Of a stretch of DNA of 64,000 bases, positions 32,123 through 43,993 are shown piece after piece. Source of the DNA: Catenulispora pinisilvae (GTDB taxonomy: Bacteria > Actinomycetota > Actinomycetes > Streptomycetales > Catenulisporaceae). Every line of letters begins with the position of its first letter. Positions within the stretch are counted from its first letter, which is position 1. The stretch covers positions 1 through 64,000 of the forward strand of contig NZ_JAAFZA010000026.1 in assembly GCF_015356865.1 (NCBI RefSeq), given 5' to 3'. The translations under genes were made by a program, and so were the position numbers. Under the pieces are notes generated by a model. That model was not told the origin of the DNA. It saw only the letters and a program-made list of their open reading frames with translations, and searched no databases.

Positions 32123-34336
32123 TCAGGAGCACATCGCTCCGTTGACGGTGAAGCTCGACGGGGATGTGTCGTTCGCGGTGAACGTGCCCTGGAAGCCGAA
32201 GGAAGTGTCTGCTCCAGGGGAGATCGAGCCGTTGTAGGCGGCGTTGGTGGCGCTGGCGGCGGCGCCGCTCTGGGTGGTGGTGGCGCTCCAGGCGTTGGTG
32301 ATCTTCTGGTCGCCCGGGAAGGTCCAGGCCGCGGTCCAGCCGTTTATCGGCGTCGTCCCGGTGTTGGTGATCGTGACGTTGGCGGTGAAGCCTCCCGGCC
32401 ATTCGTTGGTTTTGGTGTAGTCGACGTGACAGGGACCCGTCGTGGTGCCGGTGACTGTCCAGGTGAACGTGGCCGAGCCGGTCGCACCTGTGCCGTCGGT
32501 CGCGGTCACCGTCACGGTGGAGGTGCCCGCCGTGGTCGGAGTCCCGGCGATCAGGCCGCCGCCGCTGATCGACAGCCCAGTGGGCAGACCGCTGGCCGAG
32601 TAGGCCAGCGTCTGGCCGGCCGCCGAATCGGTGCCCTGGATCTGCAGGCCGCTGACAGCCGTTCCGACCATGCCCGACTGGTTGCCGGGACCGGCGACCG
32701 TCACCGTGTTCCCGCCGGTGCCGGATCCGGACGTGGCCAGCGCGAAGATGTGCAGAGCAGCGCTGCCGGACGCCGGGGGGTTACCGGTGGGCAACTGGAC
32801 CGAGGCGAGCGTCTTACCCGCTGCCAGAGGCACGGTTTCGGAGAAGATGTTGCTGCTCTGGGTGGCCGTGGTGTTGCCTTGCCGGTTCTGATAGGCCGAG
32901 CTGACCGCGAGCGCGCTACCGCTGGCGGGAGTGGTGGACCACCAGTCGGCCGAGCTGAGTGTGTAGCTCTGGGTGCTGCCGTCGGTGTAGGTGATGGTCC
33001 CGGTTCCGGAGGTCGGCCCATAGCTGGAGTCCAGCAGGAAGCCCAAGGTCCCGGAGCCGGACATGGTGATGATCTGGTTCTCGGCCACCGTGTTGTCGGC
33101 CACGCCCGCGGCGACGTTCGGGAAGGCGAATGTCACCCCGGACGAGGTGATGGAGGCTCCGGGCGCCGCCTTGGCGTTGCTCAGCGCGGTCGCGGAGAAG
33201 CTGTAGCCGTTGCCGTCGAAGTCGCCCGGCCCGGTGTTGGTGTCCGAGGTGATCCCGACGTCGTTGAACGACGCCGCGAGACTGGGATACGTGACCGGCG
33301 GTGTGCTGCCGTATCCGGCGGCGACGATGTTGGCCTGGACGGCGTTCTCAGTCGCGTCGGAGGGGTAGCCGGAGGTCATGACGCCTTCGTAGAAGGTGCC
33401 GTCGGAGCCCCGGCTGTTGTCGCCGCCGGTGCCGAGGATGATCGCGCCTTGCTTGCGCATGGGGTTGTAGCCGGAGACGTTGGGACGCGGGCCGGAGTAG
33501 AACGTGGACAGGCTTCCGGATTGCGCGTTGCCACCACGGATGGCCCACTGGTTGGCCGTGCCCTTGATGATCGCCGTGGTGTAGCGGTCGCTGATGCTGG
33601 GGTCGTTGGCGTTGTAGCCGGCGTTCTGTCCGGAGTACAGGCCGTTCTCCATGTCGGCCATGATCCACGGGCCGTTTCCGGAGCCGTAGCCCCAGACCTT
33701 GATGTTCCCGAAGTAGATGGCTTCCATGGTGCCGTTGCCGTCGTCGTTGTTGTTGGTCTCGGCGTTGCCGTAGTCGAAGCAGCAGCCGCCGTTGTAGTGC
33801 GAGCCGTCGAAGATCGCGTACTCGCCCTCGGCGTTGTCACCGGTGGCGATGCCGTTGGTGGAGTCGTCCCGATAGCCGGTACCGGCCGGGATGAACACAC
33901 CGTAGGCCTTGTGTCCGTTGAGCGTCGTCGGTGCCGCCGTGGCGACCGCGAGGTTGTCCGCGCCAGGCGCCGCCCCTCCCCCGAGCGCCTGGGTGAGGTT
34001 GTTGCCCCGCCCGGACTGATCGTAGATCACGGTGATCACACAGGTCGTTCCGGCGCAGAAGGAGTCCTGCGCCGCAGCGTCGGCATACCCGCCGGCGCTG
34101 GTCACGCCGATGTTCGCGGTGGTGTTGTCCGACGAGCGCCGGACTTGGTAGAGGTTGCCGGAGTAGGCGCCGTACAAAGCGCGTGTGGTGCTGTGCGCGG
34201 CCACGCACGGCGTACTGCCGGCGGCGTAGATGTCGCAGGGTCCTTGCGTGGCGGCCCGCGCGGTCCCGCCCATGAGCCCCAGGCCGGCCAGGGCCAGCGT
34301 GAGGCTGGCTCCCACCGACAACCAGGTTTTCCTCAT
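32123..34336 (-). CDS. Secreted GH54 alpha-L-arabinofuranosidase with Ig-like and CBM2 domains
   Basis: 737 residues from ATG 34336 (GAGG upstream) with a signal peptide to about residue 29. Residues 32-345 are a GH54 catalytic domain: GPCDIYAAGSTPCVAAHSTT RALY, VITVIYDQSGRGNNL, GGCCFDYGNAETNNNDDGNG and TMEAIYFGN (candidate nucleophile Glu205), and GTGGDNSRGSDGTFYEGVM (candidate acid near Asp306). A jelly-roll-like region follows, then a putative Ig domain (SGLPTGLSISGGGLIAGTP) and a C-terminal CBM2 (WPGGFTANVTITN ... INGWTAAWTFPGDQKI). The enzyme should release arabinofuranose side chains from arabinoxylan or arabinogalactan, with the CBM2 holding it on polysaccharide. Confidence 0.88.
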   Translation of the reverse strand: MRKTWLSVGASLTLALAGLGLMGGTARAATQGPCDIYAAGSTPCVAAHSTTRALYGAYSGNLYQVRRSSDNTTANIGVTSAGGYADAAAQDSFCAGTTCVITVIYDQSGRGNNLTQALGGGAAPGADNLAVATAAPTTLNGHKAYGVFIPAGTGYRDDSTNGIATGDNAEGEYAIFDGSHYNGGCCFDYGNAETNNNDDGNGTMEAIYFGNIKVWGYGSGNGPWIMADMENGLYSGQNAGYNANDPSISDRYTTAIIKGTANQWAIRGGNAQSGSLSTFYSGPRPNVSGYNPMRKQGAIILGTGGDNSRGSDGTFYEGVMTSGYPSDATENAVQANIVAAGYGSTPPVTYPSLAASFNDVGITSDTNTGPGDFDGNGYSFSATALSNAKAAPGASITSSGVTFAFPNVAAGVADNTVAENQIITMSGSGTLGFLLDSSYGPTSGTGTITYTDGSTQSYTLSSADWWSTTPASGSALAVSSAYQNRQGNTTATQSSNIFSETVPLAAGKTLASVQLPTGNPPASGSAALHIFALATSGSGTGGNTVTVAGPGNQSGMVGTAVSGLQIQGTDSAAGQTLAYSASGLPTGLSISGGGLIAGTPTTAGTSTVTVTATDGTGATGSATFTWTVTGTTTGPCHVDYTKTNEWPGGFTANVTITNTGTTPINGWTAAWTFPGDQKITNAWSATTTQSGAAASATNAAYNGSISPGADTSFGFQGTFTANDTSPSSFTVNGAMCS

Positions 34337-34434
34337 CGATCCTCGCAGCAAGACAGATCACTCCCATATGGATCAGCTGGACGGAAGCCCGTGCCCCGGA
34401 GAAGCTCGCCGGGGACGGGTCATTCGGCGTCGTG

Positions 34435-37400
34435 TCACGAAGTACAGGCGGAGCCGTTGAGCGCGAAGGCGGTGGGCGTGGTGTCGTCGCTCGTCCAGGT
34501 GCCCTGGAATCCGAACTGCACGGTGCCGCCCGGAGCGATCGCGGCGTTGTAACTCAGGTTCGTCGCGGACACCGCCTTACCCGACTGGACCACGGTCGCG
34601 TTCCACGCGTTAGTCACCTTCTGGTCGCCCGGGAAGGAGAACGTCAGGGTCCAGCCGTTGACCGGGGCCGTGCCGGTGTCGGTGATCGTCAGGTTGGCCG
34701 TGAAGCCGCCGGCCCACTCGTTCTTCACGTACGAGACCTGACATGTACCGCCCCCGCCACCGCCGCTGCTACTGATCGTCCAGCTGAACGTCGCGGCCCC
34801 GGATACGCCGGTGGAGTCCGTCGCGGTCACCGCGACGCCATAGGTGCCCGCAGCCGTCGGCGTGCCGGAGATCAGACCCGATGGGGTGATCGACAGGCCT
34901 GCGGGCAGACCGCTCGCCGAGTACGTCAAGGTCTGCCCGGATGCGGAGTCCGTCGCGCGGACCTGGAGTCCGGATATGGCGGTTCCCGCCGTGCCGGACT
35001 GGTTGCCCGGACTCCTCACCGTCACGGTGTCGCCGCCACCGGGGGGCAGGCTGTTTCCGCCCAGGCCGATGGAGACGTTGCCGAGTTGCCGGTAGGTGCG
35101 CGCCGCGGTTCCGGTGACCTGGGCGAACGGCAGGGAGGTCGTCGGTGCCGACGGCTGCTCCACCAGGTAGGTCGAGCCCGCGGTGACCGGGACCTGGAAC
35201 GTGGTGGCGGTAGTGGCTGCGACCACGGCCGCCCCGGTCGATCCGTCGACCACCTCGGCCTGGCTTCCGGGCCACGGGTTGCGCACAGTCAGCGTCGTGG
35301 TGGACCCGGCCTGGATCGCGGCGGTGGCCACCGTACCGCCCTCGACCTGCACGTCCACCTTCGAGCCGCCTTGAATGGCGACGGTGCCGGCGGCGTCCCA
35401 GCCCGGCGGCAGGGCCGGTGCGAACCGCAGGGTGCCGTCGTAGTCGGTGGCCAGCGCCTCACCGACGGTGGCGGCGACGTTGGAATCGTGTTCGATGTAG
35501 GGCTCGTCCAGCGTGCCGGGGTTCCAGGCGCCCAGACCGGAGATGTAGACCTGGTACTGCTTGGTACTCGCGACCAGGTCGGAGCCGACCTCGGAGCCCA
35601 GGTCCAGGCGCGCGGCCTGGAGCGAGTCGTAGGTCCAGTCCGGGTTCTCCACATACTGCCGGTGCGTATAGGTACGGTCGGCCAGCGCAGTCAGGTTGTC
35701 GCCGTTGACCACGGTGTCGTCGCCGATCACTCCGTAGGGCCAGACCGGCTCCAGACCGAGGTTCTCCACGTTGTGGGTGGCCGCGGTCGGCTGGTAGGAG
35801 TCACCGATCACGTCGGTGCCGGAGGCGTCCGCGGAAGGACCGAGCAGTTGGCTGTGCGTCTGCTGATCGGTGCGGGCGTAGGGCTCGATCTGCGTCAGCG
35901 CGGTGCGCAGCCGGGACACCAGCGCGGAGTCGGTGTTCAGCATCATCGCGGCGTTCGCCGTCGCGGAGAACAGAGCCTGATCGGCGGCGATGTCCGTGGT
36001 CGAGTCCGACACCGCCCACTGCGTCTCGTGCGCGTTGGCCACGGCGTGCAGGTAACCATCCGAACCCACCGACTGCCAGGCCAGCAGGAACGTCGCGCTC
36101 TGCTGGAGCACCGGGTAGTACTTCTGCAGGAAGGCGACGTCACCGGTGTCCTGATACTGCTGCCAGATCCACAGCGCGATCTCCGCGCCGCTGGTGATCG
36201 TCTCGGCATTGAAACCGGGACTGGAGGCGGTGGCGCATGAGGCGTCGCTGGTGATCCCGCCGCCGTTGTAGTAGCCGTTGCCGTTGAAACGCATGGTTTC
36301 CGGGACACAGGCACCCGGCTTGCCGTTCATGTTCGCACTCGTCCACGACTGGATCGCCGGCAGGTCATTGAGATACATGTCGAAGATCGGGGTGTTGAGC
36401 GCGAAGTTCCCGGAGGACAGGTTCGCCTGAATCTGCCCTCGCAGATTCCACAACCAGTAGCCGGCCGGGTACCAGGCCTGATGGTCCTGGTTGAAGTTGT
36501 CCAGATCGGCCAGCCCGGCCTGACTGCCGGGATAGGCACCGGAGTGCATGAGACCGGCCTCGAAGTACAGGTACAGGGTGTGCAGGTTCTCCATGTACTG
36601 CGCGGTACCGTCGCCGGAGTTCAACTCGATCAGGCCGCTGGCCGACCAGAAACTGTTCCACCAGGCCGACTGCGGCGCGAGCAGCGCCGGGGTCGAGGCG
36701 GTGGTGTCGGAGCCGATCAAGGCCGAGGCCGTGGACGCCGGGTCGGCGCCGCCGGTCCACTGCGGCGCGGCGGCGATGACCCGGTAGGAACCGTCGGCGT
36801 TCGCGGTGAACGCCACCTGCACCTGCGCCGAGCCCACCACCGACGCGCTGACGTTCTGTCCCCCGGCGGTGATCGCCGCCATCGCCCCGAAGGTCTTGCC
36901 GGACGCACCGGACTGGGAGTTGTCGACCCAGCTCTGCGACAACGTCCCCATCGCCCCGGACGCCGCAGCCGCCGGAGAGCGGCCGCTCCACAGACCCAGG
37001 GTCGCCGTCTGGCGCGCACCCGGAGCAGCGCCGGTGACATCGACGACGAGTTCGTCCTTACCCGCCGCCACCCACGCGGTCATGCTCAGCCCGCCGCCGG
37101 ACTCGTGAAGCACCCCGTTGTACAAATCCAGATACCCGACGAAGTCCGACGCCGAGGTCATCGCCGCCAGACCCGGAATCTGCACCTGGCCCGCAGAGAG
37201 CCGGTCCGGCATGGTGTCACTGCGGTTCAACTGTGCGGTGAAACCGTTTGCCGCCCACTCCGCGACCCCGAGCGAACCGTTGCCCAGCGGCAGAAACTGC
37301 GTGCTCGCCGCGTTCGGCTTGCCGATCACGATGTTCGACCGGGAGACGACGGCGGCCGTGTCGAGCGCGAAGGCACCGCCGTGCCACGCCGTGGTGGTGC

Positions 37401-37518
37401 CGGCAGCGGCCGCCGCGGCGCTCGGAGGCTTGAGCGCGGTCGCCGCCGTGATGGGTACGGCGAGCGCCAATGCTGCCGCCGCAGGAAGGAACCGGGTCAG
37501 GAGCAGTCGGAAGCGCAT
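34435..37518 (-). CDS. Secreted GH95-like (alpha/alpha)6-barrel glycoside hydrolase with Ig-like and CBM2 domains
   Basis: 1027 residues from ATG 37518 with a signal peptide and Ala-rich spacer. The N-terminal beta-sandwich starts FLPLGNGSLGVAEWAANGF; the central helical barrel includes WWNSFWSASGLIELNSGDG, DHQAWYPAGYWLWNLRGQIQ, ETITSGAEIALWIWQQYQDT and a C-terminal strand domain. This layout fits the GH95/GH65-like clan, closest in my judgement to GH95-type fucosidase relatives, but assignment is moderate. It ends with a putative Ig domain (SGLPAGLSITPSGLISGTP) and CBM2 (WAGGFTANLTITD ... VNGWTLTFSFPGDQKV), very like the tail of the GH54 gene that follows on the same strand. Substrate not readable. 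Confidence 0.7.
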   Translation of the reverse strand: MRFRLLLTRFLPAAAALALAVPITAATALKPPSAAAAAAGTTTAWHGGAFALDTAAVVSRSNIVIGKPNAASTQFLPLGNGSLGVAEWAANGFTAQLNRSDTMPDRLSAGQVQIPGLAAMTSASDFVGYLDLYNGVLHESGGGLSMTAWVAAGKDELVVDVTGAAPGARQTATLGLWSGRSPAAAASGAMGTLSQSWVDNSQSGASGKTFGAMAAITAGGQNVSASVVGSAQVQVAFTANADGSYRVIAAAPQWTGGADPASTASALIGSDTTASTPALLAPQSAWWNSFWSASGLIELNSGDGTAQYMENLHTLYLYFEAGLMHSGAYPGSQAGLADLDNFNQDHQAWYPAGYWLWNLRGQIQANLSSGNFALNTPIFDMYLNDLPAIQSWTSANMNGKPGACVPETMRFNGNGYYNGGGITSDASCATASSPGFNAETITSGAEIALWIWQQYQDTGDVAFLQKYYPVLQQSATFLLAWQSVGSDGYLHAVANAHETQWAVSDSTTDIAADQALFSATANAAMMLNTDSALVSRLRTALTQIEPYARTDQQTHSQLLGPSADASGTDVIGDSYQPTAATHNVENLGLEPVWPYGVIGDDTVVNGDNLTALADRTYTHRQYVENPDWTYDSLQAARLDLGSEVGSDLVASTKQYQVYISGLGAWNPGTLDEPYIEHDSNVAATVGEALATDYDGTLRFAPALPPGWDAAGTVAIQGGSKVDVQVEGGTVATAAIQAGSTTTLTVRNPWPGSQAEVVDGSTGAAVVAATTATTFQVPVTAGSTYLVEQPSAPTTSLPFAQVTGTAARTYRQLGNVSIGLGGNSLPPGGGDTVTVRSPGNQSGTAGTAISGLQVRATDSASGQTLTYSASGLPAGLSITPSGLISGTPTAAGTYGVAVTATDSTGVSGAATFSWTISSSGGGGGGTCQVSYVKNEWAGGFTANLTITDTGTAPVNGWTLTFSFPGDQKVTNAWNATVVQSGKAVSATNLSYNAAIAPGGTVQFGFQGTWTSDDTTPTAFALNGSACTS

Positions 37519-37684
37519 GAGAAAGACTCCCTGCATGGGTCATGGCATAGTGGCGGACCGGCTTCGCGGCCGGTGCACATGGGATGTCTTGTAGTCCGAA
37601 CTGAACGGGGTGTCCAGGAAAGGCTGGTGGCGCTCTCTCCTTAGTCCCGGACCGTCATCCGGGTAATGGCACTTGAGAGCAATA

Positions 37685-37735
37685 TCGATCAAGTTTCCGC
37701 CTTTGATCGACGATGGTTCTCTGATCGAAAGTTTC
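37685..37735 (-). promoter_or_regulatory. Palindromic elements upstream of the GH95-like gene
   Basis: TCGATCAA (37685-37692) and TTGATCGA (37703-37710) form an inverted repeat with a 10-bp spacer, and GAAAGTTTC, a LacI-type operator-like palindrome, follows at 37727-37735. Similar CGAAA-TTTC motifs recur at 40915-40924 and 45471-45480. Confidence 0.4.
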
Positions 37736-37812
37736 ACCTTTCAGGACGGTGCGATTGGGTCGTCATCCCATGACGCGGGGCCGCGCCCGGCCCCGTCATG
37801 GTGTGGCGAGGG

Positions 37813-38008
37813 TCAGCCGACGGCGATCGCGAAGACGTGCAGCGCCGTCTGGTTGATCAAGGTCACGCCGACATTCGGGAGCGTCAGATACTTGATGGTC
37901 TTGCCGGGGATCAGCGGGACCGTATCGGTGGAGAGACTCCCCTGGTTGCGGAGCGCTCCGCTGGCGTTGTTCAGGTGGGGCAGGGTGACCAGGGGGTTCA
38001 GCGGGCGG
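37813..38008 (-). pseudogene. C-terminal remnant of a secreted glycosidase
   Basis: On the minus strand the frame reads LNPLVTLPHLNNASGALRNQ, then STDTVPLIPGKTIKYLTLPN and ALHVFAIAVG, then stop. It is the same kind of jelly-roll end as in the GH54 protein (VPLAAGKTLASVQLPTG ... ALHIFALAT). The rest of the gene is missing; the fragment abuts the 50-bp palindrome. Confidence 0.55.
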
Positions 38009-38058
38009 CGTTGATCTCCGTCGTTCGCGACCCGGGTCGCGAACGACGGAGATCAACG
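38009..38058 (-). terminator. Perfect 50-bp palindrome, terminator of the GH59 gene
   Basis: 25-bp arms with no spacer: the left arm starts CGTTGATCTCCGTCGTTCGC and ends GACCC, and the right arm is its exact reverse complement to 38058. It lies 15 bp after the GH59 stop, so a strong transcription terminator is the simplest reading. Confidence 0.8.
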
Positions 38059-38072
38059 GGTTCTCGAGCGGA

Positions 38073-40696
<2,624 letters not shown>

Positions 40697-40813
40697 CGAC
40701 TAAGTCGCTGTACATCCGCCGCCTCCTCGCCGACCAACGACCCGATGCACCGCTTCGGCACCGCTGGTCGCTGGTGACGGTGTCGAGGTCCCGCCGAAAC
40801 CTCAAGAAGGCAT

Positions 40814-40825
40814 CGAATCGATTCG
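40814..40825. promoter_or_regulatory. CGAATCGATTCG palindrome, candidate LacI operator
   Basis: Perfect 12-bp palindrome identical to the sites at 48378 (before lacI) and 50471 (before the GH39-like gene). It lies 340 bp upstream of the GH59 gene among gene remnants. A different palindrome-like motif, CGAAACTTTC, is at 40915-40924. The remaining 40697-40942 holds no gene. Confidence 0.6.
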
Positions 40826-40942
40826 CCGACGACTGGAGCGGTGGCACGCCGGACATCACAGGTCACGACTCGTCGAGGCCTGCGATGCGCTGGCGCCCTC
40901 CTCATCGATGAGAACGAAACTTTCAACCTTGGCGCGATCCGG

Positions 40943-41305
<363 letters not shown>

Positions 41306-43981
41306 TCAAGGCGCCAGCTGCCACTGCTGGTTGGTACCGCCGTTGGCGGTCCACTGCACGACCTGGGCTCCGTCGCTGGTCGATTGGCCGGAGACGTCTG
41401 CCACCAGTCCGCTGTCGTGGCTGGCGATGGTGTAGTACCCGGTGCCGGCGGGCTTGAGGTACCACTGTTGGTTGGTGCCGCCGTTGGCGGTCCACTGTTG
41501 CAGCTGCAACCCTGCGGTCGAGGAAGACGCGTTGACGTCGAGCACCTTGCCGGTGGCCGTGTAGGTCAGGGTGTAGGCGCCGTCCGATGTGGTGCTGATG
41601 GTCCACGCGGCGGCGCCGGTCTGCTGGACGGCTTTGGCGCCGTCGGCGGTGGAGTTGCCGGCGATGGCCAGCGGCTTGCCGCTGTTGCGGTTGACGATGT
41701 GGTACGTCCCCGGTGTGGGTCCGCCGCCGGAGCTGCCGCTCAGGGTGAAGTACTCGACCGAGTCGCTGAAGGTGGTGGTGCTGGACTTGCTTGTGGACAG
41801 CACCAGGTAGATCCGGGAGCCGGAGGCCGGGGCGGTGAAGGTGACCGGTTGGGTGAGGCGGGAGCCGAGCGGGATGGTGAGGGTGCTGGTGCCGGTGGCG
41901 ATGACCGTGCCGGTGGGCTGGTCCAGGTGCGCCGTCCAGGTGAAGCCGACGGAGGTGGTGGCGAAGTCGTCGTTGAAGATGGTGATGTTCCGTGTCACGG
42001 TGTTGCCGTAGGCGTATGAGGGCACTGACTGGGCAAGCGGGAAGTCGCCGTTGGAGTCCGAGACGCCGGAGGCCGACCAGTAGGGCAGGTCCAGGGCGGC
42101 GATCGGGTTGAAGGCGGCCTGGATCCGCTGGATCTGCGGGTTGCTCCAGGGGTCGGGCAGGTTGTCGGCACCGTAGATCGGGTGGCCGCCTTCTTCCGGG
42201 GTGAAGTCGGTGGTCTTCACACCGGGCACGAACCCGGCCCAGGCGGACAGCAGCGTGTACGGGCGCAGGTCGCTGGCGTCCTTGCCGCGCTTGGCGGCCG
42301 TGGAAGTGGCGAACCACTCAAAACCCTGCTTCGTGTTACAGGCGGGCCAGATGTACTCGCCGTCGCCGAGGGGGCGGCCGGTCCCGGACCAGAGCTGGTC
42401 GCCGTAGTGGCCGAAGCCGTCCAGGTAGTGCGGCACGATGTTGAAGTTGGCGTACGTCATGTCCGGGTAGTGGTTCGGTGACGCGCCGACACCCGCGTCG
42501 ACGCTGATCGGCCGGGTGCCGTCGTTGCCGTTCATCGCCGCGTACAGGTCTTGCTCGAACTGCTCAGAGTCGAAGGTGCTGCCGGTCGGCTCGTTGGCCT
42601 GGCTCCAGCGGATGACCGCGGGGTGGTTGCGGTCGCGCAGCACCAGGGCGCGGGCGTGGTTGACCATGTTGTCGTGTCCGGCGACGAAGTCCTGGGTGTT
42701 GTTGGAGCCGCGGATGGCGGTCTCGTCGATGACCATCAGGCCCATCTCGTCGGCCACATCGAGCATGTAGGGGCTGGCCGGCTCCTGGTGGACGCGGACC
42801 ACGTTGTAGTTGAGCCGCTGATAGTTGTCGACGGCCTGCGGCCAGCCGCCGTTGCCCTGGGACGGCGGCAGGAAGCCGGGCAGCGTGTCATAGGCGTCGC
42901 CCACGCCGCCGTTGTTGACCCGGTCGTAGTCGGCGCCTTGGAGGTTGTCGCCGCGCAGGTTCGCGCGGATGCCGTTGAGGTAGTAGTACGCACCGTTCTG
43001 CGTGAACTCCCGGAATCCGAACCGGTAGGTGGCCTCGCTGGTGTGTCCGTCATCGGTGGATGCGAGCACTGATAGATCGTGCAGCTGTGCGCCGTAGCCG
43101 GAGCGATAGGGCACATTCGGCCACCAGTAGGAGGCGGTGCCGAGGTTCCAGGCCACAGGACCGACCGTCACCTTCGCGGTCGAGTGCGCGGCCACCGTGA
43201 CGGTGGCACCCGGCAGTGTCGGGTAGCTGAACGATGTGCCGTTGTCGGAGGCGAGCGACCCGGTCAGCGTCACCGAGCGCGAGCTGCCCGAGGTGTTGGT
43301 CACCGACACGTCGTAGGTGAGGCTCTGGTTGGCCACCGAGGTACGCACGAACGCGTCGCTGACGTAGACCGCCGGATACACGCGCAGGAACGCGGAGCGG
43401 AAGATGCCCTGGGGGATCGCTTCGCACCAGTCGGCGGCGACAGGCACCAGATAGTTGCCGGACGAGCTCTTCAGCGCGTTGCGGCCTTTGACGTCCACGC
43501 TGATCGTGTGCGTGGTGCCGGGTGTCACGTACGCGGTGATGTCGAACATCGAGGGGGTGAAGGCTGTGGTCTGGGTGGCGACCACGCGGCCGTCCACCGA
43601 CAGCGTCGCCTGATGGTTCACCACGCCGAACTCGATCCACACCGACTGCGGCTGCCCCGAGTCCGGCACGGTGATGCTGCGCGAGTACACCGCCTCGCCC
43701 ACGTTGGTGAAGCCCTGCTTGTACCACCCGCCCCCGGGCACCATGATCGACGTCGTGCCCTGGCCGGCCGGGGTGAAGCTCCAGGAACCGGACAGGTCGA
43801 CGGACTGGAGCGCGGCGTTGGTCGCGGTGAGGTTCTCAGGACTGGCGGTCGTCGCGGCCGCAGAAGCCGCGGGGGCGAAGCGCGGCAGAGCGAACGCGGC
43901 GGCCGCGCCCGCGCCGGTGGCCAACAGCCGTCGACGCGTGAGCTGGTGCTGGTGCTCTGGGAACGAATCCGAAGCGGGCAT
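41306..43981 (-). CDS. Tat-secreted GH2 family glycoside hydrolase with C-terminal ricin-type lectin domain
   Basis: 891 residues; ATG 43981 after AGGAGG. The N-terminus LTRRRLLATGAGAAAAFAL is a twin-arginine signal. GH2 layout: sugar-binding jelly roll (VDLSGSWSFTPAG ... AVYSRSITVP), Ig-like domain, then the barrel with YYYLNGIRANLRGDNLQG, NYNVVRVHQEPASPYMLDVADEMGLMVIDE, and IRWSQANEPTG carrying the acid/base Glu. From about residue 750 a ricin B-type domain with two near-identical [10 protein letters not shown] repeats ends the protein. Family members are beta-galactosidases, mannosidases or glucuronidases. It starts 12 bp after the PETase-like gene, so the two are very likely one operon. 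Confidence 0.85.
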   Translation of the reverse strand: MPASDSFPEHQHQLTRRRLLATGAGAAAAFALPRFAPAASAAATTASPENLTATNAALQSVDLSGSWSFTPAGQGTTSIMVPGGGWYKQGFTNVGEAVYSRSITVPDSGQPQSVWIEFGVVNHQATLSVDGRVVATQTTAFTPSMFDITAYVTPGTTHTISVDVKGRNALKSSSGNYLVPVAADWCEAIPQGIFRSAFLRVYPAVYVSDAFVRTSVANQSLTYDVSVTNTSGSSRSVTLTGSLASDNGTSFSYPTLPGATVTVAAHSTAKVTVGPVAWNLGTASYWWPNVPYRSGYGAQLHDLSVLASTDDGHTSEATYRFGFREFTQNGAYYYLNGIRANLRGDNLQGADYDRVNNGGVGDAYDTLPGFLPPSQGNGGWPQAVDNYQRLNYNVVRVHQEPASPYMLDVADEMGLMVIDETAIRGSNNTQDFVAGHDNMVNHARALVLRDRNHPAVIRWSQANEPTGSTFDSEQFEQDLYAAMNGNDGTRPISVDAGVGASPNHYPDMTYANFNIVPHYLDGFGHYGDQLWSGTGRPLGDGEYIWPACNTKQGFEWFATSTAAKRGKDASDLRPYTLLSAWAGFVPGVKTTDFTPEEGGHPIYGADNLPDPWSNPQIQRIQAAFNPIAALDLPYWSASGVSDSNGDFPLAQSVPSYAYGNTVTRNITIFNDDFATTSVGFTWTAHLDQPTGTVIATGTSTLTIPLGSRLTQPVTFTAPASGSRIYLVLSTSKSSTTTFSDSVEYFTLSGSSGGGPTPGTYHIVNRNSGKPLAIAGNSTADGAKAVQQTGAAAWTISTTSDGAYTLTYTATGKVLDVNASSSTAGLQLQQWTANGGTNQQWYLKPAGTGYYTIASHDSGLVADVSGQSTSDGAQVVQWTANGGTNQQWQLAP

Positions 43982-43993
43982 GGAACGAGCCTC

